A DNA stretch of 64,000 bases from Aldehydirespirator sp965220485 (GTDB taxonomy: Bacteria > Actinomycetota > Acidimicrobiia > Acidimicrobiales > Aldehydirespiratoraceae), in the NCBI GenBank assembly GCA_965220485.1, contig OZ244832.1, forward strand, positions 2,604,001 to 2,668,000. Reading direction: 5' to 3'. Position numbers and translations under genes: made by a program. The notes beneath the pieces are model-generated. The model searched no databases. It was not told the origin of the DNA and worked only from the letters and a program-made list of their open reading frames with translations. The number at the start of each line of letters is the position of its first letter. Position 1 is the first letter of the stretch. Positions 1-7,522 of the stretch are shown one piece after another.

Positions 1-477
1 CACCCGGCCCAGCGGATCAGGCGCAAGGCCGTACATCGGATGCGGATGTTCGAGCCGCTGCTGCCAGTCCTGTTCGATGTAGAAGTGTGCCTCGTCAGCC
101 AACGGGTCGAGCATGTCCACATACGCGGCCGCGGCGTGCATACCGCTGACAGCTACATCTGGGCTCGCGAGCAGAGCTGACACCATGCCCGACCCGGCGC
201 TGTACCTACCGAGAGCGCCCCGGTTGACGTAGCGGTGAGGGTCGTCGAAGTCGATGCTCTCAGCGAAGATGTCGCGCCAGGCCGCAGCCTCCGACAACGG
301 GCGGCCCCCGCGGGGCGGGGCCCCCGCAAGCGCGTGGACCTCGCCGGCGGGCAGCAGCCACGCGTTGGCGACCCGCGCGGCTGGCAGCAGGCCCCGGTGT
401 AGGTAGCGGCGCACTTGCTCGGCTCCCACACCGAGTACACGGCCGGCTTCGGCTAGCGACATCATCTCCTGGACCAT
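1..477 (-). CDS. Helix-turn-helix protein, C-terminus beyond the window edge
   Basis: This reading frame is open from an ATG at 477 to the left edge, giving 159 residues without a stop. Residues 5-35 (SLAEAGRVLGVGAEQVRRYL, then a short wing-like stretch) look like a MerR/excisionase-type helix-turn-helix, so DNA binding is likely. The rest (an acidic region with IDFDDPHRYVNRGALGRY) is not a domain I recognise. An in-frame TAG lies five codons upstream, which fixes the start to the ATG or the GTG just before it. HTH proteins of this layout are often antitoxins or transcriptional regulators paired with a downstream gene, which here would lie outside the window. Function beyond DNA binding is not supported. 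Confidence 0.6.
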   Translation of the reverse strand, partial: MVQEMMSLAEAGRVLGVGAEQVRRYLHRGLLPAARVANAWLLPAGEVHALAGAPPRGGRPLSEAAAWRDIFAESIDFDDPHRYVNRGALGRYSAGSGMVSALLASPDVAVSGMHAAAAYVDMLDPLADEAHFYIEQDWQQRLEHPHPMYGLAPDPLGRV

Positions 478-633
478 CACCCCACCACCCTACCATAACT
501 AGAGGAGATCACCACTAGATAAGGCTCCGTGGCTTGGTCCCGTGGGTGCCAGGGGCGTCTGTGATGTACCGGCCGGTGAAGAACCCGCTGTCGTGTCGTT
601 GTTGCTTGGGGTTACCGCTGGATCGCTCAGGCG

Positions 634-873
634 ATGCGCCGTAGACCGCTGATCTCGCTAGGCACCGCGGAGTGTCTCGCTATGGACGATCTGCTTGACC
701 GTGTCGCTCTAGCGGGCGTACTCGTCTCGGGAGACATCAACAACGGCAGCCCGGACCGATCGTTCACGGGCGGCGACGCGTTCTTCGTGGTGCTAGCTAC
801 CGAGGCGGAGCTTCACCATTGCCAGGTGTCCGCCTATGGCGAGGTGTTCCATGCCGGCGACCTGATCTCATAG
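634..873 (+). CDS. Doubtful small ORF, 79 residues
   Basis: A 79-codon frame starting with ATG and ending in TAG. About three quarters of third positions are G or C and its composition is protein-like (hydrophobic stretch DAFFVVLA near residue 50), but I recognise no domain, and there is no clear ribosome binding site. It sits in an interval with other coding debris, so it may be a fragment of a longer gene. Treat as a low-confidence call. Confidence 0.2.
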   Translation: MRRRPLISLGTAECLAMDDLLDRVALAGVLVSGDINNGSPDRSFTGGDAFFVVLATEAELHHCQVSAYGEVFHAGDLIS

Positions 874-899
874 CCCTTGAGCACGGCTAGCCGCGGTCG

Positions 900-1133
900 C
901 AAGCCTTCGACGGGAATGCCATCTTCATCTGCTCGCTCCCCGACGACGGTTGCGATGCGCCGAGAGCGGACACCGCCCGTCAGGAGCTCGTCGCGACCAC
1001 CTCGGGGCGGTACGTGCGCCGGGCGATCGGCGTGGACAGAAGGCCGAAGTGCCTGCCGATGCTGCCCCACGAGGCCCAGGCGCGAACAACCCTGCTCGGT
1101 GGACGGGACTTGTCGGCGTCTCCGCTGATCAAG
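900..1133 (+). pseudogene. Fragment resembling an AlbA_2/Schlafen-type ATP-binding protein
   Basis: The frame beginning near 900 reads smoothly for about 75 codons, with a segment containing GRYVRRAIGVDRRPK followed by PMLPHE. This pattern resembles the region around the YxxR...PHE stretch in AlbA_2 (Schlafen-like) DNA-binding ATPases common in actinobacteria. No start codon or upstream domain belongs to it, and downstream it runs into the 3' flank of the sigma factor gene on the other strand. The family assignment is from memory and weak. Confidence 0.3.
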
Positions 1134-1184
1134 CTCTCGAGTGCCAGGAGGTGTACGCCGGCGAGCCGGACTCGCCGGGGCGGG

Positions 1185-2138
1185 TCAGACGTTGAGGAGG
1201 TCGCGGGCGCCGGTGTCGCTGGAGGGATGGCGCAGCTTCGACATGGCCCTCGCCTCGATCTGGCGGATCCGCTCCCGGGTGAGGTTGAAGTGCTCGCCGA
1301 CCTCCTCGAGCGTGCGGGGCTCGCCCCGGTCGAGGCCGAAACGCAGCCTGAGGATGTCGCGCTCGCGCTCGTCCAGCGGCGACAGCAGTCGCATGATCTC
1401 GTTGGGCAGCATGGTGGTGGCGGCCGTGTCGAAGGGCGAGTCGATTGACCGGTCCTCCACGACGTCTCCCAGCTCGGCGTCGCCGTCCTGACGCAGCGGC
1501 TCCGACAGAGACAGCGGCTCGGACTGGAAGCGCAGCGCCTCGGTGACCTTGTCCTCGGGCATTTCCACCTCGTCAGCCAGTTCCGAGAGGGTGGGGGGCC
1601 GCCCGTACTTCAACTCCAGGCGGGAGCGGGCCTTCTGGAGGCGGGCCAGCGTGTCTCCGGCGTGGACCGGAAGCCGGATGGTGCGACCAGTGTTGGCGAT
1701 GCCCCGGGTGATGGCCTGGCGGATCCACCACGTGGCATAGGTGGAGAACTTGAATCCCTTGCGCCAGTCGAACTTCTCGACGGCGTGCATCAGCCCGAGG
1801 TTGCCCTCCTGGATGAGGTCGAGCAGGGGCAGGCCCGACGCCTGGTACTTCTTGGCGATCGAGACCACCAGACGCAGGTTCGACTGCACGAAGGTGCGCT
1901 CGGACTCCAGCCCCCTCCGGTCCTTGCGGCGCAAATCCCGGCGACGGTGGTCGGTGAGGGAGCCGGGGGCGGCCTCCTTGAGCTCCTTGCGGGCCGCCAT
2001 TCCGGCCTCGATGTCCTGGGCCAGCCGGACTTCGTCGTCCTTGGTCAGCAGCGGGTACTGGCCGATGTCGGTGAGATAGAGGCGGACCAGATCCTCCTCG
2101 TCTCGCTCAACTCGCTCCTTGACCTTGACCTTGACCAC
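1185..2138 (-). CDS. RNA polymerase sigma factor, RpoD/SigA family (sigma-70)
   Basis: A 317-residue primary-type sigma factor that directs RNA polymerase to promoters. Region 1.2 (DLVRLYLTDIGQYPLLT) is followed by region 2 (SNLRLVVSIAKKY, DLIQEGNLGLMHAVEKFD, then FSTYATWWIRQAITR, the core-binding and -10 recognition segment), region 3, and region 4 with the HTH (LEEVGEHFNLTRERIRQIE) near the C-terminus. It lacks the long acidic N-terminal extension (region 1.1) of principal RpoD, so it could be the housekeeping factor of a small genome or a group 2 (HrdB-like) factor. I start it at GTG 2138, after a purine-rich run, rather than at the TTG 36 bases upstream. The gene is transcribed alone. Confidence 0.93.
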   Translation of the reverse strand: MVKVKVKERVERDEEDLVRLYLTDIGQYPLLTKDDEVRLAQDIEAGMAARKELKEAAPGSLTDHRRRDLRRKDRRGLESERTFVQSNLRLVVSIAKKYQASGLPLLDLIQEGNLGLMHAVEKFDWRKGFKFSTYATWWIRQAITRGIANTGRTIRLPVHAGDTLARLQKARSRLELKYGRPPTLSELADEVEMPEDKVTEALRFQSEPLSLSEPLRQDGDAELGDVVEDRSIDSPFDTAATTMLPNEIMRLLSPLDERERDILRLRFGLDRGEPRTLEEVGEHFNLTRERIRQIEARAMSKLRHPSSDTGARDLLNV

Positions 2139-2270
2139 GTACCCCCCACTCCAGGTCGGAGGAAGCCGGCCCAACGACCGCCGCCCCGCGCGCCATTATC
2201 TGCGATGCACGATAACCACGTTTTGCCCATCGCCAACCACGCCCGCCGCGAAGCCTGAGCCTCCGGCCGA

Positions 2271-2384
2271 CGGAAGCCGGCAGACTCCGCGGTTGCTGCG
2301 CCCCGCTGCTTGTCACCGTTCGCCATACCGGCCCCAACGCCCACGCGGAAGCCTGCAGACTCCGCGGTTGCTGCGCCCCGCTGC
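2271..2384. repeat. Direct repeat pair, 39 bp, offset 75 bp
   Basis: Two copies of a 39-bp sequence, 2271-2309 and 2346-2384, differ at one base (CCGG against CCTG) and are separated by 36 unrelated bases. They lie between the sigma factor start and the 3' end of the next gene. The second copy ends two bases before that gene's stop codon. See the finding on doublets with 72-75 bp offset. Confidence 0.85.
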
Positions 2385-2386
2385 CG

Positions 2387-2953
2387 CTAGGACCAGTCGT
2401 CGGGCCGAAGCACCGATGGCCCGACGATGCCTCCCGCGGTCGCCAGAAGGCGCCCAGCCACGTCCACCGCCTCCCGCTGAGCGGACTCGGCCGTTGCGAC
2501 GCCGTTGCGGTGATCACGGTCCAGATCGTGTCCAAGAGAGCGGGCCACCGAGACCAGGGCCGCGTCGCAGTGGGGCGCGGCGTGCTCGCAGATCTCGTCG
2601 TACGCACCGAGGAGTTGCGGCACCATGATCGCCCTGACGACATCGAGCCGCTCCACGGGTCCCTCCAGCGCCGCGATCTCGTCGAGCGCCTCAGCCAGCG
2701 TCGGACTCGAGGGAGCGGCCTGCCTCCAGGGAGCCATCAGCTCGGAGTCGGGCTGGAGCCCGTCAAGCGCTTCGCGGTGCGAGGCGAGTCGGCGGCTCAG
2801 CTCCGCCATGCGGACCGCGGCACCTGCGTGCTCCGTGCCGGCCGCCGCGGCCTGCCCGGCCCAGGCTTCGAGCATCTCCGACAGCCGGCCGCAGGCCCAG
2901 CGCAACGCGCCCACCAGCCGGGCTGTCTGGGCCACGGAATAGCCGTGGCTCAC
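2387..2953 (-). CDS. Hypothetical helical protein, 188 residues
   Basis: Starts with GTG at 2953 and encodes a soluble protein rich in Ala, Leu, Arg and Glu with no signal peptide or membrane segment; the pattern predicts a bundle of long helices. The segment HAAPHCDAALVSVARSLGHD near residue 120 has spaced His, Cys and Asp residues reminiscent of helical metal or ferritin-like proteins, but I do not recognise the family. It follows nadE in the same direction, 70 bases after the nadE stop, and so may be the last gene of a glnII-nadE transcript. Confidence 0.65.
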   Translation of the reverse strand: MSHGYSVAQTARLVGALRWACGRLSEMLEAWAGQAAAAGTEHAGAAVRMAELSRRLASHREALDGLQPDSELMAPWRQAAPSSPTLAEALDEIAALEGPVERLDVVRAIMVPQLLGAYDEICEHAAPHCDAALVSVARSLGHDLDRDHRNGVATAESAQREAVDVAGRLLATAGGIVGPSVLRPDDWS

Positions 2954-2957
2954 GAAC

Positions 2958-3059
2958 CGTTAGCCGACCGGTAGCGATTGATGATTTCGAAGGCCGCGTC
3001 GGCGGCACCGGCGTCGGCTCCCATCACGGATCGTTCACCGACCGGTAGCGATTGACGAT
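2958..3059. repeat. Duplicated nadE 3' end, offset 74 bp
   Basis: The last bases of nadE (3032-3059) recur at 2958-2985 with three mismatches over 28 bases. Read on the minus strand both encode the same peptide ending: NRYRS followed by a few residues and a stop. The downstream copy sits after the nadE stop and could be read only as a tiny frame, so it is most simply a partial duplication of the gene's tail. Confidence 0.7.
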
Positions 3060-4817
3060 CGGCATGCGCCTGTCCCGGCCGAAGGCCCGACCCGTGAGCC
3101 GGGGGCCTATCGGCGTCTGGCGGCGCTTGTACTCGGCGGCGTCCACCATGCGGCACACCTGCTCGACCACCTCGGACGGCGCGATCTGCGCCTGCTGTAT
3201 CTCGGCGACACTTCGAAGCTCCTCCACGTACAGGCGCAAGATCGGATCGAGCACCTCGTAGGGCGGCAGCGAATGGTCGTCACGCTGGCCGGGAGCCAGC
3301 TCAGCCGAGGGCGCCTTGGCCAGCACCGTCTCCGGGATGAGCTCGCCGCCGGCCTGCTGGTTGCGCCAGCGGCACAGCTCGTACACGTCGAGCTTCCACA
3401 AGTCCGAGATCACCGCGAAGGCGCCGGCGGTGTCGCCGTACAGGGTCGAGTAGCCCACCGCGAGCTCACTCTTGTTGCCGGTGGTGAGCACCAGCCAGCC
3501 GTGCTCGTTGGCCGCCGCCATCAGGGTCAGACCGCGGATTCGGGCCTGGAGGTTCTGGTCGGTGATCCCGCCGGGATCGAGTCCGCCGCCGAGACCGGGC
3601 TCGAGCATCTCGGCCAGCGCGGCGTGGGCCGGCTCGATGCCGACGATGCGGGCGTCGATGCCGAGGTTGGCGGCCAGCTTCTCGGCGTCGGTCACCGAGT
3701 GCTCGCTGGAGTTGCGAGACGGCATCAACACGCCGTGCACATGGTCTGCGCCCAAGGCAGCGACCGCGATCGCCGCGGTCAGCGATGAGTCCACCCCGCC
3801 GGAGAGGCCCACGCACACATCGCTGAACCCGCTCTTGTGCACGTAGTCGCGAGTGGCCAGGACCAGCGCGGCCCAGCGCTGAGTGTCGAAGTCCATCGGC
3901 GGCGCAATCGGGGCCGCCATGAGCTCGCGGTCCGATGCCGACGCAGTCTCCGGCGTCACCGGAGTGATCGAGCGCCGTGGCGCGGGATGGGCATGCTGCC
4001 GGGGCGGCAGATCCAGATCGAAGGCGTCGACCGACTCGCCGAACGACACGCACCGGGCCACCAGCGCGCCGTCGGCGGCGACCACGAACGAGCCGCCGTC
4101 GAACACGAGCTCGTCCTGGCCGCCGACCAGGTTCACGCACACCACCGGCACACCCGCCTCGGCCACCCGCCGGCCGATCACCTCCTCGCGCGCCGCCTGC
4201 TTGCCGACGCGGAACGGTGACCCGTTCACGTTCAGCACCAGCTGCGCGCCAGCCCGGGCCAGGTCGCTCACCGGCCCGTCGGGCACCCAGGCGTCCTCGC
4301 ACACCGTGACCCCCACTACGGCCCCGCCGATCTCGAACAGCGGCGGCTCCGCAAGGCCGGGCCGAAAGTGGCGCAGCTCGTCGAACACGTCGTAGTTGGG
4401 CAGATGGCGCTTGCGGTAGACACCGCGCACCTCACCTTGGGCGCATACCGCCACCGCGTTGTAGGCCTCGCTGAAGCTCTCAACCCCGGCCATGTCGGGC
4501 ACCCGCCGGCGGGACTCGCCCCCACCGTCGACGAAGCCGACAACCGCGGCGCACAGGCCTGTCTGCGAAGCGAAGCGGTCGAGCGCGGCGCGGCTGGCGG
4601 CGACAAAGCCGGGGCGCAGCACCAGATCCTCCGGCGGATAGCCGGTGATGGCCAGCTCAGGCAGCACCGCGACGTCGGCCCCGACCGCTTCGGCCCGGGC
4701 CAGGGCCGCGCCGGCCTCAGCCACGTTTGCTTCGAGGTCGCCGACCGTCGGGTTGACCTGGCAGATCGCCACTCTCAAGCGGTCGGGTCCCGCTCTGGAA
4801 GCAGCGCTGGCGGCCAT
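3024..4817 (-). CDS. nadE: Glutamine-dependent NAD+ synthetase
   Basis: Catalyses the last step of NAD+ synthesis, amidation of deamido-NAD+ with ATP using ammonia released from glutamine. The 597 residues carry an N-terminal carbon-nitrogen hydrolase (glutaminase) domain, residues 14-265, with the expected Glu54 (LPELAITGY), Lys136 (VYRKRHLPNY) and Cys173 (VTVCEDAW), then an ATP-pyrophosphatase synthetase domain from about 310 with the P-loop SGGVDSS at 339-345. Length and architecture match the two-domain actinobacterial enzyme. ATG start at 4817. It begins 15 bases after glnII on the same strand, so the enzyme that makes glutamine and the one that spends it are probably co-transcribed. Confidence 0.97.
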   Translation of the reverse strand: MAASAASRAGPDRLRVAICQVNPTVGDLEANVAEAGAALARAEAVGADVAVLPELAITGYPPEDLVLRPGFVAASRAALDRFASQTGLCAAVVGFVDGGGESRRRVPDMAGVESFSEAYNAVAVCAQGEVRGVYRKRHLPNYDVFDELRHFRPGLAEPPLFEIGGAVVGVTVCEDAWVPDGPVSDLARAGAQLVLNVNGSPFRVGKQAAREEVIGRRVAEAGVPVVCVNLVGGQDELVFDGGSFVVAADGALVARCVSFGESVDAFDLDLPPRQHAHPAPRRSITPVTPETASASDRELMAAPIAPPMDFDTQRWAALVLATRDYVHKSGFSDVCVGLSGGVDSSLTAAIAVAALGADHVHGVLMPSRNSSEHSVTDAEKLAANLGIDARIVGIEPAHAALAEMLEPGLGGGLDPGGITDQNLQARIRGLTLMAAANEHGWLVLTTGNKSELAVGYSTLYGDTAGAFAVISDLWKLDVYELCRWRNQQAGGELIPETVLAKAPSAELAPGQRDDHSLPPYEVLDPILRLYVEELRSVAEIQQAQIAPSEVVEQVCRMVDAAEYKRRQTPIGPRLTGRAFGRDRRMPIVNRYRSVNDP

Positions 4818-4832
4818 TGCGGGCCGGTGGGA

Positions 4833-5855
4833 TCAGTCGAAGCCGACGAGCGCCTCGCAGATGGTGCGCGTCAGCAGGGTGGTCACGTGATAGGGGTCGG
4901 CGTTCGCGTTGGGCCGCCGGTCCTCGATGTAGCCCTTGCCGTCGCGCGCCACCTGCCAGGGGATGCGCACCGACGCCCCGCGGTCAGACACTCCATAGGA
5001 GTACTGGTCATAGCGCTCGGTCTCATGCTCACCGGTCAAGCGGAACTCGATGCCGGCACCATAACCGGAGAGGTGCTCCTCGGGTTTGCCGGCCATTCCC
5101 AGCGCCTCACAAGCCGCGATGATCGGCTCATAGCCCTCACGCATCGCCTTGGTCGACACGTTGCAGTGCATCCCGGCACCGTTCCAGTCGCCCAGCATCG
5201 GCTTGGGCTCGATCGTCACCTCGATGCTGTGCTTCTCAGCCAAACGGAACAATAGATAGCGCGCCACCCACACATGATCAGCGACCGTCACCGTGTCCAG
5301 CGGCCCGATCTGGAACTCCCACTGCCCCGGCATCACCTCCGCGTTGGTGCCGGCAATGCCGAGACCGGCCTGGATGCAAGCAGTGGTGTGCTCCTCGATC
5401 AGCTCACGACCCGAGATCCGGCCCGCGCCCACCCCGCAATAGTACGGGCCCTGCGGCGGCGGGAACCCCGCCGGGGGGAACCCCGCCGGCCAGCGAGTCA
5501 CCGCATCCAACAGCGTGTACTCCTGCTCCATCCCGAACAACGGCATCTGGTCCCTGTATTTCTCAAACACAGCCAAGCACTCGGCTCGCCTGTTAGTGGG
5601 ATGCGGCGACAGATCACGGGTGAGCAGCGTCTCACACAACACCAAAATGTTGTCACCACCGCGCACCGGATCCCCGCACGAAAACACCGGCTTGAGCACC
5701 ACATCAGAGTTGTCGCCGGTGGCCTGATTGGTGCTCGAACCATCAAAACCCCAAATCGGAGGCGCCTCATCATTGTTCAAGATCTTCGTCTTGGAACGAA
5801 TCTCACCCGCCGGCTGGTTGCCGTCAATCCACAGGTACTCGGCTCGAAATGTCAC
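4833..5855 (-). CDS. glnII: Glutamine synthetase, type II (eukaryote-like)
   Basis: ATP-dependent condensation of ammonia and glutamate to glutamine in the cytoplasm. The 340 residues are short for GSI and match the GSII family: the N-terminal IWGFDGSSTNQATGDNSD beta-grasp segment, the metal-binding GMEQEYTLLD, PGQWEFQIGP, the ATP site around NGAGMHCNVSTKAMR and the C-terminal RGASVRIP. A tandem AGFPP/AGFPP duplication of five residues sits near residue 125, in a loop. The GTG start at 5855 follows a strong AGGAGG ribosome binding site. The gene heads a likely operon with nadE. GSII usually is a secondary, nitrogen-regulated enzyme in actinobacteria that also have GSI; no GSI is in this window. 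Confidence 0.96.
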   Translation of the reverse strand: MTFRAEYLWIDGNQPAGEIRSKTKILNNDEAPPIWGFDGSSTNQATGDNSDVVLKPVFSCGDPVRGGDNILVLCETLLTRDLSPHPTNRRAECLAVFEKYRDQMPLFGMEQEYTLLDAVTRWPAGFPPAGFPPPQGPYYCGVGAGRISGRELIEEHTTACIQAGLGIAGTNAEVMPGQWEFQIGPLDTVTVADHVWVARYLLFRLAEKHSIEVTIEPKPMLGDWNGAGMHCNVSTKAMREGYEPIIAACEALGMAGKPEEHLSGYGAGIEFRLTGEHETERYDQYSYGVSDRGASVRIPWQVARDGKGYIEDRRPNANADPYHVTTLLTRTICEALVGFD

Positions 5856-5909
5856 ATCGCCTCCTGGTCGCGGTTGCTGGGGGCTCGAACGCTGAATGAG
5901 ACTACAAGT

Positions 5910-6701
5910 TTAGAGCCGATTCTCAGCCCACCATTCGTCCAGCCGGGCCAGCAATGCGTCGATGGGAAGCACCCCCTCCGAGCGTCTGACCTCGAGCAGC
6001 CAGGCCAGAGCCCGGCCCACGTTCGGTCCGGGCGGCAGGTCGAGGTGGGCCATGACCGCGTCGCCGTCGATCTGGGGCCGCTCCGACGCTCTGCGCTCGA
6101 CTTCGGCCAACTCGGCGATGCGCCGTTCGAGGTCGTCGATCTGGTGGTGGAGGTCGGCCTCCCTCTGGAGGTTACGGGTGGTGCAGTCCGACCGGACCAA
6201 CTTGTTGAGGCGACCCAGCAGGGGTCCCGCATCCCGGGCGTAGCGGCGCACCGCGGCGTCGCTCCACCCGGACGCGTAGCCCTTGAACCGGCCGGACAGC
6301 CTCACCAGCTCGCTCACGTCCTCCACCGTGCACTCATCGAAACAGAGCGCGGTCAGGCGCTTGCGGGTCATCCGAGCACCAACCGCCTCGTGGTGGCGGA
6401 AGGTGACCTCGCCGTGCTCGTAGCTGCGGGTGCGCGGCTTGCCTATGTCGTGGAACAGCGCTGCCAGCCTGACCACCAGGTCATCGGGCGTCTTGGCCAC
6501 CACCGCGATGGTGTGGGCGAGCACGTCCTTGTGCCTGTGAATCGGGTCCTGTTCCATCTGCAGGTCGGGCAGCTCGGGCACGATCTCGGCCATCCGGCCG
6601 CGATCGATGGCCGACCACAGACGGGGCGCGGGATCGTCGCCGCGGAGCAGGCCGCACAGCTCTTCTCGGTGCTCTAGCCGGGGGTCCACGATGATCACCA
6701 A
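5910..6701 (-). CDS. HD-domain protein, C-terminal half of a CCA-adding enzyme without the nucleotidyltransferase domain
   Basis: The 263 residues align throughout, by eye, with the second half of actinobacterial CCA tRNA nucleotidyltransferase/poly(A) polymerase: EIVPELPDLQMEQDPIHRHKD, the HD motif LAALFHDIGKPRTR, FRHHEAVGARMTRKRL, and the tail DLPPGPNVGRALAWLLE. The normal enzyme is about 480 residues and begins with a Pol-beta-like catalytic domain (a GS...DxD motif); that half is absent here, and the upstream DNA is the divergent promoter region of a lipoprotein gene. The first codon is TTG (or GTG three bases on). It may be a truncated gene, or a stand-alone metal-dependent phosphohydrolase. 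HD residues are intact, so phosphohydrolase activity is possible. Confidence 0.85.
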   Translation of the reverse strand: MVIIVDPRLEHREELCGLLRGDDPAPRLWSAIDRGRMAEIVPELPDLQMEQDPIHRHKDVLAHTIAVVAKTPDDLVVRLAALFHDIGKPRTRSYEHGEVTFRHHEAVGARMTRKRLTALCFDECTVEDVSELVRLSGRFKGYASGWSDAAVRRYARDAGPLLGRLNKLVRSDCTTRNLQREADLHHQIDDLERRIAELAEVERRASERPQIDGDAVMAHLDLPPGPNVGRALAWLLEVRRSEGVLPIDALLARLDEWWAENRL

Positions 6702-6794
6702 GAAACAGCCTATGATCGACCATCATTGTTCTGTCTCGTGACGCAGCGGGGCCGAACCCATGGTGTATGTTGGGCGCCTGGAAAGGAGTTCCTC

Positions 6795-7442
6795 ATGCGA
6801 TCACTGAGGCTCACGGCGGCGATTCTCGCATTGGCGCTGATAGCGGCGGCGTGCAGCGACGACAGCGAAGATGACCCAGAGGCAGCCGACGAGATCACGA
6901 CGACCACCGCGTCCGTCAGCCCCACAACTACACAGCCCCGGGTGACCACCCCGACGACAGCGACTACGACGACGACCACCGTCGTCGTCGAGACGCCGAC
7001 GACCAGCACGACACGGCCTCCGGACTCTACCAGCGTGGGTCCGCCTGCCCCGCCGAGCAACGTGAGATGCCAGGCCGGCACGGCCGAGAACGAACTCTTG
7101 GTTGAGTTCGACGCACTTCCGGATCCCTCCAACATCTCCAAGATCCGCGTCTACGTGTCGGTGGACGACGGGCCGATGATCACCAACGGCGAGTTCGACG
7201 TCGGTCAGATCTACACAAGCGGCAACCGCTGGGCCGCTCGGGCCCGGAGGCTGCCGGCCAACGTGCCGCTCCGGCTCACAGCAACATCCTTCAACCTGCT
7301 CGGCCAGGAGTCGGGCTGGCACATCGTGAAAGGCCTCTATACCGGTGCGGGAGCGCCTTGCGGCTCCCCCGACGACGTGGTTCTGCCTCCCCCCACCTGC
7401 ACCGCCGGCTGCGACGAGGAAGAGGGCGAGCCCGGGGCCTAA
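6795..7442 (+). CDS. Lipoprotein with Thr-rich linker, unknown function
   Basis: Starts at ATG 6795 behind the ribosome binding site AAAGGAG, not at an upstream in-frame ATG. Residues 1-19 form a lipoprotein signal peptide ending in the lipobox LIAAAC, so the mature protein would be lipidated on Cys and sit outside the membrane. A Thr/Pro-rich linker (about residues 35-85) leads to a compact domain of about 120 residues with regularly spaced beta-strand patterns (ENELLVEFDALPDPSNISKI, PLRLTATSFNLLGQESGW) resembling an Fn3-like fold, and a Cys-containing acidic tail. The family is not recognised. A perfect hairpin follows the stop. Confidence 0.75.
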   Translation: MRSLRLTAAILALALIAAACSDDSEDDPEAADEITTTTASVSPTTTQPRVTTPTTATTTTTTVVVETPTTSTTRPPDSTSVGPPAPPSNVRCQAGTAENELLVEFDALPDPSNISKIRVYVSVDDGPMITNGEFDVGQIYTSGNRWAARARRLPANVPLRLTATSFNLLGQESGWHIVKGLYTGAGAPCGSPDDVVLPPPTCTAGCDEEEGEPGA

Positions 7443-7453
7443 AGGTTCTGCTG

Positions 7454-7486
7454 CGACGGCCGGGAACCAGACCGACCCGGCCGTCG
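7454..7486 (+). terminator. Perfect 11-bp hairpin between two lipoprotein genes
   Basis: Arms CGACGGCCGGG (7454-7464) and its exact complement (7476-7486) enclose an 11-base loop, starting 11 bases after the stop of the upstream gene. There is no U-run, as usual for high-GC actinobacteria, so this is a probable terminator or attenuator. The next gene starts 36 bases later. Confidence 0.6.
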
Positions 7487-7522
7487 TCATACGTGTCGAC
7501 CGTCCTAGCCGGGAGGACATCT

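Larger units (their letters stand above)
478..1184. other. Gene-poor stretch with decayed coding fragments
   Basis: No intact gene is convincing in these 700 bases. The stretch separates two minus-strand genes. It holds a doubtful small plus-strand frame (634-873) and, after it, a plus-strand fragment resembling part of an ATP-binding protein (900-1133). Both lack the context of a working gene. I read the interval as remains of transferred genes. Confidence 0.4.
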
